The notes: generated from the sequence alone by a model not told the origin. Numbered from the stretch's first letter, positions 9,514 to 17,889 are shown. The stretch: DNA of 53,259 nt from DASVBJ01 sp036375895 (GCA_036375895.1 DASVBJ010000299.1:1-53259); one strand, 5' to 3'. Numbers and translations are program-made.

Positions 9514-9993
9514 TCAGTACTCGACCCGGTCGGGGTTGGCCAGCCACGCGGCGAAGGGCTCCTCGGCCGTGGCGACGCGGTGCTGGAGCACCGGTGTCGT
9601 CCAGCTCTCCCGTGGCTGCTGGAACAGGTCGTAGAACGCCCGGTCGTCGAAGCCCGCGGCCGCGGCGTCGTCCCGGTCGGCGACGTAGACGACCTGGTCG
9701 AGCCGGGCCCACAGCGAGGCGGCGAGACACAGCGGGCAGGGCTCGCAGGAGCTCACCAGCACGCAACCGGCGAGCGAGAAGTCGCCGAGCTCCCGGCAGG
9801 CCTCCCGGATGGCGACCACCTCGGCGTGCGCGGTGGGGTCGAGGTCGCGGGTCACGCGGTTGACACCGGCGCCGAGCAGCCGGTCCCCCCGGTAGACCAG
9901 GGCGGCGAACGGCCCCCCGCCGGCCGACACGTTCTGCACTGCCCGGGCGACGACCTCCAGCAGGCGGGACTCGGGCACAGCCACCGCGGTCAC
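9514..9993 (-). CDS. Nucleoside/guanine deaminase family protein
   Basis: A 159-aa cytidine/deoxycytidylate-deaminase-fold enzyme, most like bacterial guanine deaminase. The zinc-binding and proton-shuttle motif HAE (His56, Glu58) and PCxxC (Cys86, Cys89 in CEPCPLC) are intact. GGPFAALV near residue 26 and GFDDRAFYDLF near the C-terminus match the guanine deaminase subgroup better than tRNA adenosine deaminase TadA. It would convert guanine to xanthine and ammonia. The GTG start overlaps the mnmA stop in GTGA. Its role inside an mnmA-ligA operon is unclear. Confidence 0.8.
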   Translation of the reverse strand: MTAVAVPESRLLEVVARAVQNVSAGGGPFAALVYRGDRLLGAGVNRVTRDLDPTAHAEVVAIREACRELGDFSLAGCVLVSSCEPCPLCLAASLWARLDQVVYVADRDDAAAAGFDDRAFYDLFQQPRESWTTPVLQHRVATAEEPFAAWLANPDRVEY

Positions 9994-11072
9994 GACGCCG
10001 CCTCGGCGACCGCCCGGGTGGACGTGATGGTGGCCGAGCCCACGACGCGGGTCCCGTCGTACAGGACCACCGCCTGGCCGGGAGCGACGCCACGCAGCGG
10101 CACCCGCAGCTCGACCGCCACCCGGTCGGGCCCGTCGGGCCGCGCGACCGCCGGCACCGGCTCGCCGTGCGCCCGCACCTGCGCCACACACTCCATCGGA
10201 CCGGCGGGGCGGGGGCCGCACCAGCGCGGCGAGACGCCGACCAGCGCCTCGACGTCGAGCCGCTCGGCCGGGCCGACCGTGACGGTGTTCGTCACGGGCG
10301 AGACGTCGAGGACGTAGCGCGGTCGGCCGTCGGGGGCCGGGCGGCCGATGCGCAGGCCACGCCGCTGGCCCACGGTGAAGCCGAACGCGCCGTCGTGGGA
10401 GCCGACGACCGTCCCCTGCTCGTCGACGATGTCGCCGGGCAGGTTGCCGAGGCGCTGGCGCAGGAAGCCCGCGGCGTCGCCGTCGGCCACGAAGCAGATG
10501 TCGTGGCTGTCGGGCTTGTCGGCGACGGTCAGTCCGCGGGCGGCTGCCTCCTCGCGCACCTCGGCCTTGCGGGAGGCACCGAGCGGGAAGACGGCGTGGC
10601 GCAGCTGTCGCTCCGTCAGGACGCCCAGAACGTACGACTGGTCCTTCGCCGGGTCGACCGCCCGGTGCAGTGCGCCGTCGACCACCCGGGCGTAGTGGCC
10701 GGTGCAGACCGCGTCGAAGCCCAGCGCCAGGGCCTTGTCGAGCACCGCCGCGAACTTGATCTTCTCGTTGCAGCGGAGACACGGGTTGGGTGTCCGCCCC
10801 GCGGCATACTCCGCGACGAAGTCGTCGACGACGTCCTCGCGGAACCGCTCGGCGAGATCCCAGACATAGAACGGGATGCCGATCACGTCCGCGGCCCGGC
10901 GGGCGTCGCGGGCGTCCTCGAGGGTGCAGCAGCCGCGGGCGCCGGTGCGGAAGGACCGCGGGTTGCTCGCCAGCGCGAGGTGGACACCGGTGACCTCGTG
11001 CCCCGCGTCGACGGCGCGCGCAGCCGCGACCGCCGAGTCGACGCCGCCGGACATGGCGGCGAGCACCCTCAC
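9990..11072 (-). CDS. mnmA: tRNA-specific 2-thiouridylase MnmA
   Basis: MnmA (360 aa) thiolates the wobble uridine U34 of Lys, Glu and Gln tRNAs using ATP and persulfide sulfur. It has the PP-loop SGGVDS (8-13) and the two catalytic cysteines, Cys98 (NPCLRCN) and Cys193 (SHDICFV). The start is the GTG at 11072 (VRVLAAMSGG), overlapping the cysteine desulfurase stop in GTGA. That upstream gene is the likely sulfur donor, a standard iscS-mnmA pairing. Extra upstream reading is only absence of stops. Confidence 0.96.
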   Translation of the reverse strand: MRVLAAMSGGVDSAVAAARAVDAGHEVTGVHLALASNPRSFRTGARGCCTLEDARDARRAADVIGIPFYVWDLAERFREDVVDDFVAEYAAGRTPNPCLRCNEKIKFAAVLDKALALGFDAVCTGHYARVVDGALHRAVDPAKDQSYVLGVLTERQLRHAVFPLGASRKAEVREEAAARGLTVADKPDSHDICFVADGDAAGFLRQRLGNLPGDIVDEQGTVVGSHDGAFGFTVGQRRGLRIGRPAPDGRPRYVLDVSPVTNTVTVGPAERLDVEALVGVSPRWCGPRPAGPMECVAQVRAHGEPVPAVARPDGPDRVAVELRVPLRGVAPGQAVVLYDGTRVVGSATITSTRAVAEAAS

Positions 11073-12268
11073 GCCCGGTTGCCGTTCTGCCCGGCGCGAC
11101 GTGCCCTCTCGACGACCGGGGCGATGACCTCGGCCACCGCGTCGACGTCGGCCTGGGTCGACGTGTGCCCGAAGGAGAACCGCAGCGAGCCGCGGGCGAG
11201 GTCCTCGGGCACGCCCATCGCCAGCAGCACGTGGCTCGGCTGCGGGACGCCGGCCGAGCAGGCCGAGCCGGTCGAGCACTCGATGCCGCGGGCGTCGAGC
11301 AGCAGGAGCAGCGCGTCGCCCTCACAGCCGGGGAACGAGAAGTGTGCGTTGCCCGGGAGCCGGCTGGCGGGCGACAGGTCCGGGTCGCCCCCGAGCACGG
11401 AGTCGGGGACCGCGGCGCGGACCCGGCGTACGAGGTCGTCGCGCAGGCCGGCGAGGCGCTCGGCCCGCTCCGGCTGGCACTTCACGGCGACCTCCGCGGC
11501 AGCGGCGAGGCCGGCGATCGCGGGGGTGTCGAGGGTCCCGGACCGTACGTCGCGCTCCTGACCGCCGCCGTGCAGCACCGGCGTCATGCCGAGATGGCGC
11601 CCGGCGACCAGGACGCCGATGCCGAGCGGGCCGCCGATCTTGTGCCCGGTCAGGGTCATCGCGTCGAGCCCGGACGCGGTGAAGTCGACCGGCAGCTGCC
11701 CGAGGGCCTGCACCGCGTCGGAGTGCATCGGGATGCCGTGGGCGTGGGCGATCTCGGCGAGCTCGGCCACGGGCTGGACGGTGCCGACCTCGTTGTTCGC
11801 CCACATGACGGTGACCATGGCGACCGAGTCCGGGTCCGTCTCGATCGCGGCTCGCAGCGTCTCGGGTCGCACCCGGCCCGTGGCGTCGACCGGGAGCCAC
11901 TCGATCTGGGCGGCCTCGTGCTCGGCCAGCCACAGCGCGGAGTCCATGACCGCGTGGTGCTCGACCGCGCTGGCCAGGATCCGCCGGCGGCGGGGGTCCT
12001 CGGCCCGCCGGTGCCAGTAGATGCCCTTGACGGCGAGGTTGTCGGCCTCGGTGCCGCCGCCGGTGAAGACGATCTCGCTCGGCCGCGCCCCCAGGGCCTG
12101 CGCCAGCGACTCGCGCGCCTCCTCGACGATCCGTCGGCGGGCGCGTCCGGACGCGTGCAGCGACGAGGGGTTGCCGAGCTCCGCGAGCCGTGCGCTCATC
12201 GCCTCGACGGCCTCGGGGAGCATCGGCGTCGTGGCCGCGTGGTCGAGGTAGGTCAGGCGCTCAGTCAT
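11069..12268 (-). CDS. iscS: Cysteine desulfurase (IscS/NifS family)
   Basis: A 399-aa PLP enzyme that removes sulfur from cysteine to give alanine and an enzyme persulfide for thio-tRNA and Fe-S assembly. The PLP lysine is Lys210 (TLTGHKIGGP) and the persulfide cysteine lies in STGSACSAG (Cys337). It matches the position of Rv3025c, upstream of mnmA. A TAGACT -10-like box sits 9 bases before the ATG, so the transcript may be nearly leaderless and could start the iscS-mnmA-deaminase-MetE-like-ligA unit. Confidence 0.95.
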   Translation of the reverse strand: MTERLTYLDHAATTPMLPEAVEAMSARLAELGNPSSLHASGRARRRIVEEARESLAQALGARPSEIVFTGGGTEADNLAVKGIYWHRRAEDPRRRRILASAVEHHAVMDSALWLAEHEAAQIEWLPVDATGRVRPETLRAAIETDPDSVAMVTVMWANNEVGTVQPVAELAEIAHAHGIPMHSDAVQALGQLPVDFTASGLDAMTLTGHKIGGPLGIGVLVAGRHLGMTPVLHGGGQERDVRSGTLDTPAIAGLAAAAEVAVKCQPERAERLAGLRDDLVRRVRAAVPDSVLGGDPDLSPASRLPGNAHFSFPGCEGDALLLLLDARGIECSTGSACSAGVPQPSHVLLAMGVPEDLARGSLRFSFGHTSTQADVDAVAEVIAPVVERARRAGQNGNRA

Positions 12269-12277
12269 GGCCGCACG

Positions 12278-12283
12278 AGTCTA
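12278..12283 (-). promoter_or_regulatory. Candidate -10 box of iscS
   Basis: TAGACT (12283..12278 on the minus strand) fits the actinobacterial TANNNT -10. A start 6-7 bases downstream would leave a leader of 2-3 bases before the iscS ATG at 12268. No good -35 is visible. Confidence 0.3.
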
Positions 12284-12306
12284 CGCGCGCAGATCGCCCC
12301 TCCCCT

Positions 12307-12380
12307 CCTGGCAGCGATCATGCACAAACCGTCGGTCGTCTGGTTCGAGGAGCGACGGAACGTGCATGATCGCTGCCAGG
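12307..12380. repeat. Perfect 19-base inverted repeat with nested stem
   Basis: CCTGGCAGCGATCATGCAC (12307-12325) is repeated exactly as its reverse complement at 12362-12380. Inside, CCGTCG (12329-12334) pairs with CGACGG (12353-12358). The whole can fold into one long interrupted hairpin. It lies between the etfA stop and the iscS start, so it may end etfBA transcription or be a small intergenic palindromic element copied elsewhere in the genome. I cannot test the copy number here. Confidence 0.85.
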
Positions 12381-12426
12381 GAAGGGGTCAGGGAAGGGGT
12401 CAGGGAAGGGGTCAGGGAAGGGGTCA
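12379..12426. repeat. Four tandem 12-base repeats carrying the etfA stop codon
   Basis: The unit GGGAAGGGGTCA occurs four times head to tail, and the last TCA is the etfA stop codon on the minus strand. Because the period is 12 bases, the other three units put further TGA codons in the same frame 12, 24 and 36 bases downstream. The first unit shares its first two bases with the right arm of the inverted repeat. Confidence 0.9.
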
Positions 12427-13377
12427 GCCCTTGCGGGCCTTGACCTTCTCGGTCAGCGCGGGGACGACCTCGTGCAGGTCGCCGACCACGCCGTAGTCGA
12501 CCAGCTCGAAGATCGGGGCCTCGGGGTCCTTGTTGATGGCCACGATGGTCTTCGAGGTCTGCATGCCGGCGCGGTGCTGGATGGCGCCGGAGATGCCGGC
12601 CGCGATGTAGAGCTGCGGCGACACCGTCTTGCCGGTCTGCCCGACCTGGTGCTGGTGCGGGTACCAGCCGGCGTCGGTGACCGCCCGGGACGCGCCGACG
12701 GCGGCGCCGAGCGAGTCGGCCAGCGCCTCGATGACGTCGAACTTCTCGGCCGAGCCGACGCCGCGGCCGCCGGACACGACGATCGCCGCCTCCGCCAGCT
12801 CGGGCCGCTCGCCCTTCTCCTCGACCACCCGGTCGGTGATCTTCGCGCCCTTGGCCGCGTCGGACAGCTCGACGGCCACGTCGGCGCGCTCGGCGGCAGC
12901 CGGCGCGGCCTCCGGGGCCGCGGAGTTGGGCCGCACGGTGATGATCGGAGTGCCCTTGCCGACCTTCGACCGGACGATCGTCGAGCCGCCGAACACCGAC
13001 TGCTCGGCCACCGGACCCTCGGCCAGGTCGGTGGCGTCGGTGATGACTCCGGAGCCGGTCTTGAGCGCCAGCCGCCCGGCGATCTCCTTGCCCTCGGCGC
13101 CCGACGCCAGCAGCACCGCGGCCGGCGACGCGTCGGCCACGATCTTCGCCAGGACCTCCGCCGCCGGGGCGACGAGGTACGACGACACCTCCGCGTCGTC
13201 GGCGACGTAGACCTTGGCCGCGCCGTACTCGGCCAGCCTGTCCTTGGCCTGGTCGAAGCCCGACCCGATGAACACCGCCGACGGCTCGCCGAGCCGCCGG
13301 GCGAGCGTCAGCAGCTCGAAGGTGACCTTCTTGACGTCACCGTCGACGTGGTCGACGAGAACGAGAACCTCTGCCAT
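12424..13377 (-). CDS. etfA: Electron transfer flavoprotein subunit alpha
   Basis: EtfA (317 aa) carries the FAD of the ETF heterodimer, which takes electrons from acyl-CoA dehydrogenases. The C-terminal FAD domain is clear: GASRAVTDAGW, QVGQTGKTV, YIAAGISGAIQH and the AINKDPEAPIF segment. The length and gene order (etfB then etfA, Rv3029c-Rv3028c) are standard. The gene ends in a repeated stop codon (12379-12426). Confidence 0.97.
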   Translation of the reverse strand: MAEVLVLVDHVDGDVKKVTFELLTLARRLGEPSAVFIGSGFDQAKDRLAEYGAAKVYVADDAEVSSYLVAPAAEVLAKIVADASPAAVLLASGAEGKEIAGRLALKTGSGVITDATDLAEGPVAEQSVFGGSTIVRSKVGKGTPIITVRPNSAAPEAAPAAAERADVAVELSDAAKGAKITDRVVEEKGERPELAEAAIVVSGGRGVGSAEKFDVIEALADSLGAAVGASRAVTDAGWYPHQHQVGQTGKTVSPQLYIAAGISGAIQHRAGMQTSKTIVAINKDPEAPIFELVDYGVVGDLHEVVPALTEKVKARKG

Positions 13378-13403
13378 GTCTAGTCAGATCCCTTCAAGCC
13401 CGC

Positions 13404-14186
13404 TCAGATGAACTTCTTGCTCGCGAGGAAGTCGGCGAGCTTGTCAGCGCCGTCACCCTCGTCCTTGACGATGGTCCCGGCCTGCCGCGGCGGTGCCGCC
13501 TCGAACGACTCGACCGTGCTCCACGCCCCGCCGAGCCCGACCTCTCCCGCGTCCACGCCGAGGTCGCCCAGCGACAGCGTCTCGACCGGCTTCTTCTTCG
13601 CGGCCATGATCCCCTTGAACGACGGGTACCGCGGCTCGTTGATCTTCTCGACCACGCTCACCACCGCCGGCAGGGAGGCCTGCACGACCTGGTAGCCGTC
13701 GTCGGTGAGCCGCTTGATCTTCACCGAGCCGCCCTCGACGGTGACCTCCTTGGCGAAGGTCAGCTGCGGCAGCCCGAGCCGCTCGGCCAGCATCGCCGGC
13801 ACCACGCTCATGCGCGCGTCCGACGACTCCGAGCCGAGCACCACGAGGTCGACCTGGCCGGCCTTCTCGACCGCCTTGGCCAGCGCCAGCGACGTGGCGA
13901 CCGCGTCCGAGCCGTGCAGCGCGTCGTCCACGACGTGGATCGCCTTGTCCGCGCCCATCGACAGCGCCTTGCGCACCGTCTCGGTCGCGGCGTCCGGGCC
14001 CATGCACAGCACGGTCACCTCGCCGCCCTGCGCCTCCTGGATCTTCAGCGCCTCCTCGACGGCGTACTCGTCCATCTCGTTCATCACCGGGTCGGTGGCT
14101 CCCCGGTCCAGCGTGTTGTCAGCGGGGTTGAGCTTCTTCTCGGACCAGGTGTCCGGGACCTGCTTCACGCAGACGACGATGTTCAT
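13404..14186 (-). CDS. etfB: Electron transfer flavoprotein subunit beta
   Basis: EtfB (260 aa) binds AMP and partners EtfA, 26 bases downstream. The start MNIVVCVKQVPDT and the segments NEMDEYAVEEALK and GSESSDARMSVVPAMLAE are characteristic of the family. The ETF links beta-oxidation and branched acyl-CoA dehydrogenation to the respiratory chain, in line with the acyl-CoA genes at 47.8-53.2 kb. The leader is about 120 bases long if the promoter at 14310-14337 is correct. Confidence 0.97.
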   Translation of the reverse strand: MNIVVCVKQVPDTWSEKKLNPADNTLDRGATDPVMNEMDEYAVEEALKIQEAQGGEVTVLCMGPDAATETVRKALSMGADKAIHVVDDALHGSDAVATSLALAKAVEKAGQVDLVVLGSESSDARMSVVPAMLAERLGLPQLTFAKEVTVEGGSVKIKRLTDDGYQVVQASLPAVVSVVEKINEPRYPSFKGIMAAKKKPVETLSLGDLGVDAGEVGLGGAWSTVESFEAAPPRQAGTIVKDEGDGADKLADFLASKKFI

Positions 14187-14309
14187 CCGGTTGCCGATCT
14201 CCCAGTGGTGACGGTCGGGGTGCGCGGGGCATCGCCTCGCGCGGGGGCAGTCACGATGCCAGCCGGTCCCGGCGGGCCCGACAGCGGGTTCCTGCCCCTG
14301 TCGCCGGAC

Positions 14310-14337
14310 ATGTTACCCGCCAGTAGCAAAGCCGCAA
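14310..14337 (-). promoter_or_regulatory. Candidate etfB promoter with element shared with ccr
   Basis: Minus strand: TTGCGG (14337..14332), 16 bases, then TAACAT (14315..14310). Directly before the -10 is TACTGGC plus three bases, giving a 16-base string TACTGGCGGGTAACAT (14325..14310). The ccr promoter region has TACTGGCTAGTAGCAT, identical at 13 of 16 positions and with the same spacing to its TAGCAT -10. This suggests a common operator or a shared promoter class. Confidence 0.4.
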
Positions 14338-14350
14338 ACCCCGGGTACGC

Positions 14351-14382
14351 CGAGGGGGCGCCCCGATCGGGACGCCCCCTCG
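14351..14382 (-). terminator. Strong hairpin after the first secreted-protein gene
   Basis: CGAGGGGGCG (14351-14360) pairs perfectly with CGCCCCCTCG (14373-14382); the loop contains CCCGATCGGG, which can itself fold. It lies 14-45 bases downstream of the stop at 14396, between that gene and the etfB promoter. There is no U-tract, as is common in actinobacteria. Confidence 0.7.
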
Positions 14383-14395
14383 ACGCGCTCGGTGG

Positions 14396-14815
14396 TCACT
14401 CCATCGGGAAGTCCACCCCGCACGCGGCGTAGCTGCCGACGATCAGCTCGCCGTAGGCGTCGAACAGGTGGTCGATGCCCTTGCCGTCGGTCAGGTTCGA
14501 CGTCGGCGCGTTCTCGGCCAGCGTGTGCGGACCCGCCACGTGGATCACGAACGACTCCGGGCCACCGCCCGCGAAGTAGTGCTCGAGGATGCACTGGCCG
14601 GTCGCCTCGTCGTACATCCCGGACCCCACCTCCTCGGCGATGACGTCGCTGACCACCAGCGTGAACCAGGCGTGCGACCTCGTCCCCGCCATCGCGTCGC
14701 CCTGGTCCGACCGGCTCGCGTTGAAGCACTCGTGCGCGAGCGCCGCGCCGGATCCGGCGAGCAGCAGCGCCCCCGTGGAGACGACGACCGCCCCCGCACG
14801 CATGAACGACCTCAT
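14396..14815 (-). CDS. Small secreted protein, mature N-terminal His (paralogue 1)
   Basis: A 139-aa exported protein of a family I do not recognise. It has a Sec signal peptide (MRSFMR, then a hydrophobic core) and an AxA-type site (GSGAALA|HECF), so the mature protein would begin with His-Glu-Cys. It has three cysteines after the signal, and shares HECFxAxRSxQGxA, AWFT and DGKGIDH with the next gene upstream. The ATG at 14815 is preceded by GGGGGAGGG. Both copies have their own strong hairpin terminator, so they look independently expressed. The function is unknown; an extracytoplasmic metal- or ligand-binding role is only a guess from the conserved His residues. Confidence 0.8.
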   Translation of the reverse strand: MRSFMRAGAVVVSTGALLLAGSGAALAHECFNASRSDQGDAMAGTRSHAWFTLVVSDVIAEEVGSGMYDEATGQCILEHYFAGGGPESFVIHVAGPHTLAENAPTSNLTDGKGIDHLFDAYGELIVGSYAACGVDFPME

Positions 14816-14930
14816 GAACCCTCCCCCTCGTTCGGCGTCGAGCACGACCCCCCGAGGCCCGACGCAATCCGTGCAGTCAACAGCATTCCGGCACGAGAGG
14901 GCATGACCCGTTCGGACTATCCGCGTACGG

Positions 14931-14965
14931 CGAGGGGTGCCCGCCCCAGGGACGGACACCCCTCG
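14931..14965 (-). terminator. Hairpin after the second secreted-protein gene
   Basis: CGAGGGGTG (14931-14939) pairs with CACCCCTCG (14957-14965). The stem starts 13 bases downstream of the stop at 14979-14981. The stem resembles the 14351-14382 terminator. Confidence 0.65.
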
Positions 14966-14978
14966 ACCCGAGCACGTC

Positions 14979-15407
14979 TCAGCCGCCCAGGCACTGACCC
15001 AGGATCGCGCCGACCGCCGCGCCGTACACGTCCTCGGCGTGGTCGATGCCCTTCCCGTCGGAGGCCAGGCCGGTCGCGAAGTTCGGGTTGTTCTCCGCGA
15101 TCACGTTGTCCTGGCCGACCGCCTGCTTGCCACCCACGACGATGTAGTCGGGCAGGGTCGGGTCCGACTTCCACGCCGCCACGGCGCACTCGTACGGCGG
15201 CGACCCCACGGGCAGCCCGATGATCTCGCCGAAGAGAACCTCGGGAGTAACCGTGAACCAGGCAGCGGAGTGCTCGGACACTGCCGCGTTGCCCTGGGCG
15301 GAGCGGTTGGCAACGAAGCACTCGTGCGCCGATGCGACGCCGCTGCCTCCGAGGAACACGACGCCGGCCGTGCCGGCCACCAAGATCGCGCGTCCTACGA
15401 CTCGCAT
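14979..15407 (-). CDS. Small secreted protein, mature N-terminal His (paralogue 2)
   Basis: A 142-aa paralogue of the 14396-14815 product. Its signal peptide (MRVVGRAILVAGTAGVVFL core) ends in GVASA|HECF, again predicting an N-terminal histidine. It keeps HECF, RS, QG, AWFT and DGKGIDH and has three cysteines in the mature part (HEC, YEC, GQC), while the middle section diverges. That fits duplication followed by divergence. The ATG at 15407 has GAGAGGGG before it. It is divergent from the methyltransferase gene; the 166-base gap between them shows no clear promoter. Confidence 0.8.
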   Translation of the reverse strand: MRVVGRAILVAGTAGVVFLGGSGVASAHECFVANRSAQGNAAVSEHSAAWFTVTPEVLFGEIIGLPVGSPPYECAVAAWKSDPTLPDYIVVGGKQAVGQDNVIAENNPNFATGLASDGKGIDHAEDVYGAAVGAILGQCLGG

Positions 15408-15573
15408 GATTACCCCTCTCCAGCGCCGCCGGCGCCAGGCTCGACCCGAGTAGATGGCCGGCACGGCGGCCCTTCCTGGCGGCGCCCCGGTCCGCGTCAT
15501 TGCAGCGCCGGGCACGGCCGGGCCGCACCACCCATCCGTCCTAGTCACCGGACCGCTGTGCCACCCTGCATGG

Positions 15574-16296
15574 GTGACGAGCCCGCCGCTGCCGCTGACC
15601 GGCGAGCGGACGCTGCCCGGGCTGGCCGAGGAGAACTACTGGTTCCGCCGACACGAGGCGGTCTACGAACTGTTCGCGCCGCTGTGCCGCGACGCGACGG
15701 TCCTGGAGGCCGGCTGCGGGGAGGGGTACGGCGGCCAGCGGCTGCACGACGCCGGCGCCCGCATCGTCGTCGGGGTCGACTGCGACGGGCCCACCCTCGC
15801 GCACCTGCACACGGCCTACCCCGCGCTGGCTCCGGTGCGGGCGAACCTGGTGGCCCTGCCGCTGCGCGACGAGTCGGTCGACGTGGTCGTGTGCTCGCAG
15901 GTGGTGGAGCACCTGTGGGACCAGCCCGGGTTCGTCGGCGAGTGCGCGCGGGTGCTGCGCCCGGGGGGCCGGCTGCTGATCAGCACCCCGAACCGGCTCA
16001 CCTTCCCGCCCGGCAACATCTTTCACAGCCGCGAGCTCGACCCGGCGGAGCTGGTGTCGCTGGTGGGTGCCGCCCTCGACGTACGCCGGGTGCTGGGCGT
16101 CTCGCACGGGCCGCGCCTGCGCCGCTGGGAGGCGCAGCACGGCGACCTCGTCGGCGCGCAGATCGCACGGCCGCCGGCGGAATGGGACCGCGAGCTGCGG
16201 GAGCTGGTCGGCTCGGTGTCGGCCGCGGACTTCGTCGTCGGCGAGCACGCCGTCGACGCGAGCCTCGACCTCGTCGTCGTCGCGGAGCGGCCGTGA
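15574..16296 (+). CDS. SAM-dependent methyltransferase (Rv3030-like)
   Basis: A 240-aa class I methyltransferase with SAM motif I LEAGCGEGYG (44-53), an acidic residue ending strand 2 (VGVDCDG) and post-motif VVVCSQVVEHL. The GTG at 15574 (VTSPPLPLTGERTLPG) is chosen because family similarity begins there; upstream reading to 15454 looks non-coding. The downstream GH57 gene overlaps its stop by GTGA, the pairing seen for M. tuberculosis Rv3030-Rv3031, genes linked to methylglucose lipopolysaccharide synthesis. A role in O-methylating an alpha-glucan is inferred from that context. No acceptor can be read from the sequence. Confidence 0.82.
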   Translation: MTSPPLPLTGERTLPGLAEENYWFRRHEAVYELFAPLCRDATVLEAGCGEGYGGQRLHDAGARIVVGVDCDGPTLAHLHTAYPALAPVRANLVALPLRDESVDVVVCSQVVEHLWDQPGFVGECARVLRPGGRLLISTPNRLTFPPGNIFHSRELDPAELVSLVGAALDVRRVLGVSHGPRLRRWEAQHGDLVGAQIARPPAEWDRELRELVGSVSAADFVVGEHAVDASLDLVVVAERP

Positions 16297-17837
16297 CCCG
16301 ACGGCCCGTCGGCACGCTCTGCGTGGTGCTGCACACCCACCTGCCCTGGGTCGCGCACCACGGCACGTGGCCGGTGGGTGAGGAGTGGCTGCACCAGGCG
16401 TGGTCCTCGTCGTACCTGCCGCTCGTCGAGGTCCTGCACCGGCTGGCCGAGGACGGCATGCGCGACGTGCTGACTCTCGGCCTCACCCCCGTCCTCGCGG
16501 CCCAGCTCGACGACCCGTACTGCCTGCGCGAGCACCACTCGTGGCTCGGCCGGTGGCGGCTGCGGGCCGAGGAGCTGGCGGGGCGGCGCGAGCCGCACCT
16601 GCGCGAGCTGGCGTCGTACGAGTTCAGGGCGGCCGAGCGGGCTTTGACGGCCTTCGCCGGCCGCTGGGCGCACGGGGGGTCGGCCGCGCTCCGCCCGCTC
16701 GTCGACGCCGGCGTGGTCGAGCACCTCGGCGGCCCGGCGACCCATCCCATCCAGCCGTTGCTGCCGGAGCCGGTCGCGCGGTTCGCGCTGCGCACCGGTC
16801 TCGACGACGCCGCACTGCGGCTCGGGCACCGACCGCGAGGCATCTGGGCACCGGAGTGCGCGTACCGGCCCGGCCTCGAGGAGCTCTACGCCGAGCAGGG
16901 CGTGACGCACTTCCTGGTCGACCAGCCGCTGCTCGAGGCGGCCGGGGTCGGCACCGGGAGCCCCTGGCGGCTGGGCACCGGCGACGTCACGGTCGTCGGG
17001 CGCGACCTCGCGCTGACGGACCGCATCTGGTCGTCCCGCAGCGGCTACCCCGCCGGCTCGGCGTACCGCGACTTCCACACCTTCGACCACGACTCGGGGT
17101 TCCGGCCCGCGCAGGTGACGGGTCCCGCGGTCGCGCCGCGGGACAAGCTGCCGTACGACCCGGACGCGGCCCTGGCCCACACCCGCAAGGACGCCCACGA
17201 CTTCGTCGACGCGGTGCATCGCAGGCTGCGCGCCGTGGCGGACGCCCAGGGCGGGCGGCCGGGCCTCGCCGTCGTCGCGTACGACACCGAGCTGTTCGGG
17301 CACTGGTGGCACGAGGGGCCGGCCTTCCTGGAGCAGGTCCTGCGGCTGCTCCCCCAGGCGGGCGTGCGCCTGGCCACCCTCGGACAGGCGGTCGCTGACC
17401 TGCCGGCCGGGACGGCCCGGCTCGGCACCGGCTCGTGGGGCGCGGGCAAGGACCTGCGGATCTGGGCGGGTGAGCAGGTGCACGACCTGGCCCGTGCGGG
17501 CGAGGCGGTCACGTCCCGGCTGCAGCGGGTCGCCGCGCGGGTCGGCGCACCGGGGACGCCACGGCGTACGGCCCTGGACCAGCTCGGCCGCGAGGCCCTC
17601 CTCGCCCTGTCGAGCGACTGGGCCTTCATGGTGTCGCGGGACAGCGCGGCGGGGTACGCGCGGGAGCGGGCCCTGCTGCACGCCCGCCGCTTCCACGAGC
17701 TGGCCGACCTCCTGGATCGTGGCGAGCCCTCGGTGGGCGCGGTGGCCGCACGTCAGCGCGAGACGGACGGGCCGTTCGCGCACCTCGACGGCCGGCTGGC
17801 GGCGCCGGGCCGAGCCGGTTCTGCGCGGCGGGCATGA
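16293..17837 (+). CDS. GH57 1,4-alpha-glucan branching enzyme (Rv3031-like)
   Basis: A 514-aa glycoside hydrolase family 57 protein with the family motifs in order: HTHLPWV near the N-terminus, GIWAPECAY with the nucleophile Glu188, and AYDTELFGHWW with the acid/base Asp331. The length and C-terminal helical region match GH57 branching enzymes rather than amylopullulanases. It would transfer an alpha-1,4 segment to make an alpha-1,6 branch. It overlaps the methyltransferase gene by four bases. A second, unrelated branching enzyme (GH13 GlgB) lies at 30.8 kb, so this one probably serves a different glucan such as a methylglucose polysaccharide (inference from Rv3031). Confidence 0.88.
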   Translation: MTRRPVGTLCVVLHTHLPWVAHHGTWPVGEEWLHQAWSSSYLPLVEVLHRLAEDGMRDVLTLGLTPVLAAQLDDPYCLREHHSWLGRWRLRAEELAGRREPHLRELASYEFRAAERALTAFAGRWAHGGSAALRPLVDAGVVEHLGGPATHPIQPLLPEPVARFALRTGLDDAALRLGHRPRGIWAPECAYRPGLEELYAEQGVTHFLVDQPLLEAAGVGTGSPWRLGTGDVTVVGRDLALTDRIWSSRSGYPAGSAYRDFHTFDHDSGFRPAQVTGPAVAPRDKLPYDPDAALAHTRKDAHDFVDAVHRRLRAVADAQGGRPGLAVVAYDTELFGHWWHEGPAFLEQVLRLLPQAGVRLATLGQAVADLPAGTARLGTGSWGAGKDLRIWAGEQVHDLARAGEAVTSRLQRVAARVGAPGTPRRTALDQLGREALLALSSDWAFMVSRDSAAGYARERALLHARRFHELADLLDRGEPSVGAVAARQRETDGPFAHLDGRLAAPGRAGSARRA

Positions 17838-17889
17838 CCTGAGCCCGCACCGGGAAGAGGGACCGACGAGTCCCCTGTGAGGTGTGCCA

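Noticed and set aside
12379..12426. CRISPR-like array
   Set aside because: Units are 12 bases and directly abutting with no spacers; this is a simple tandem repeat.
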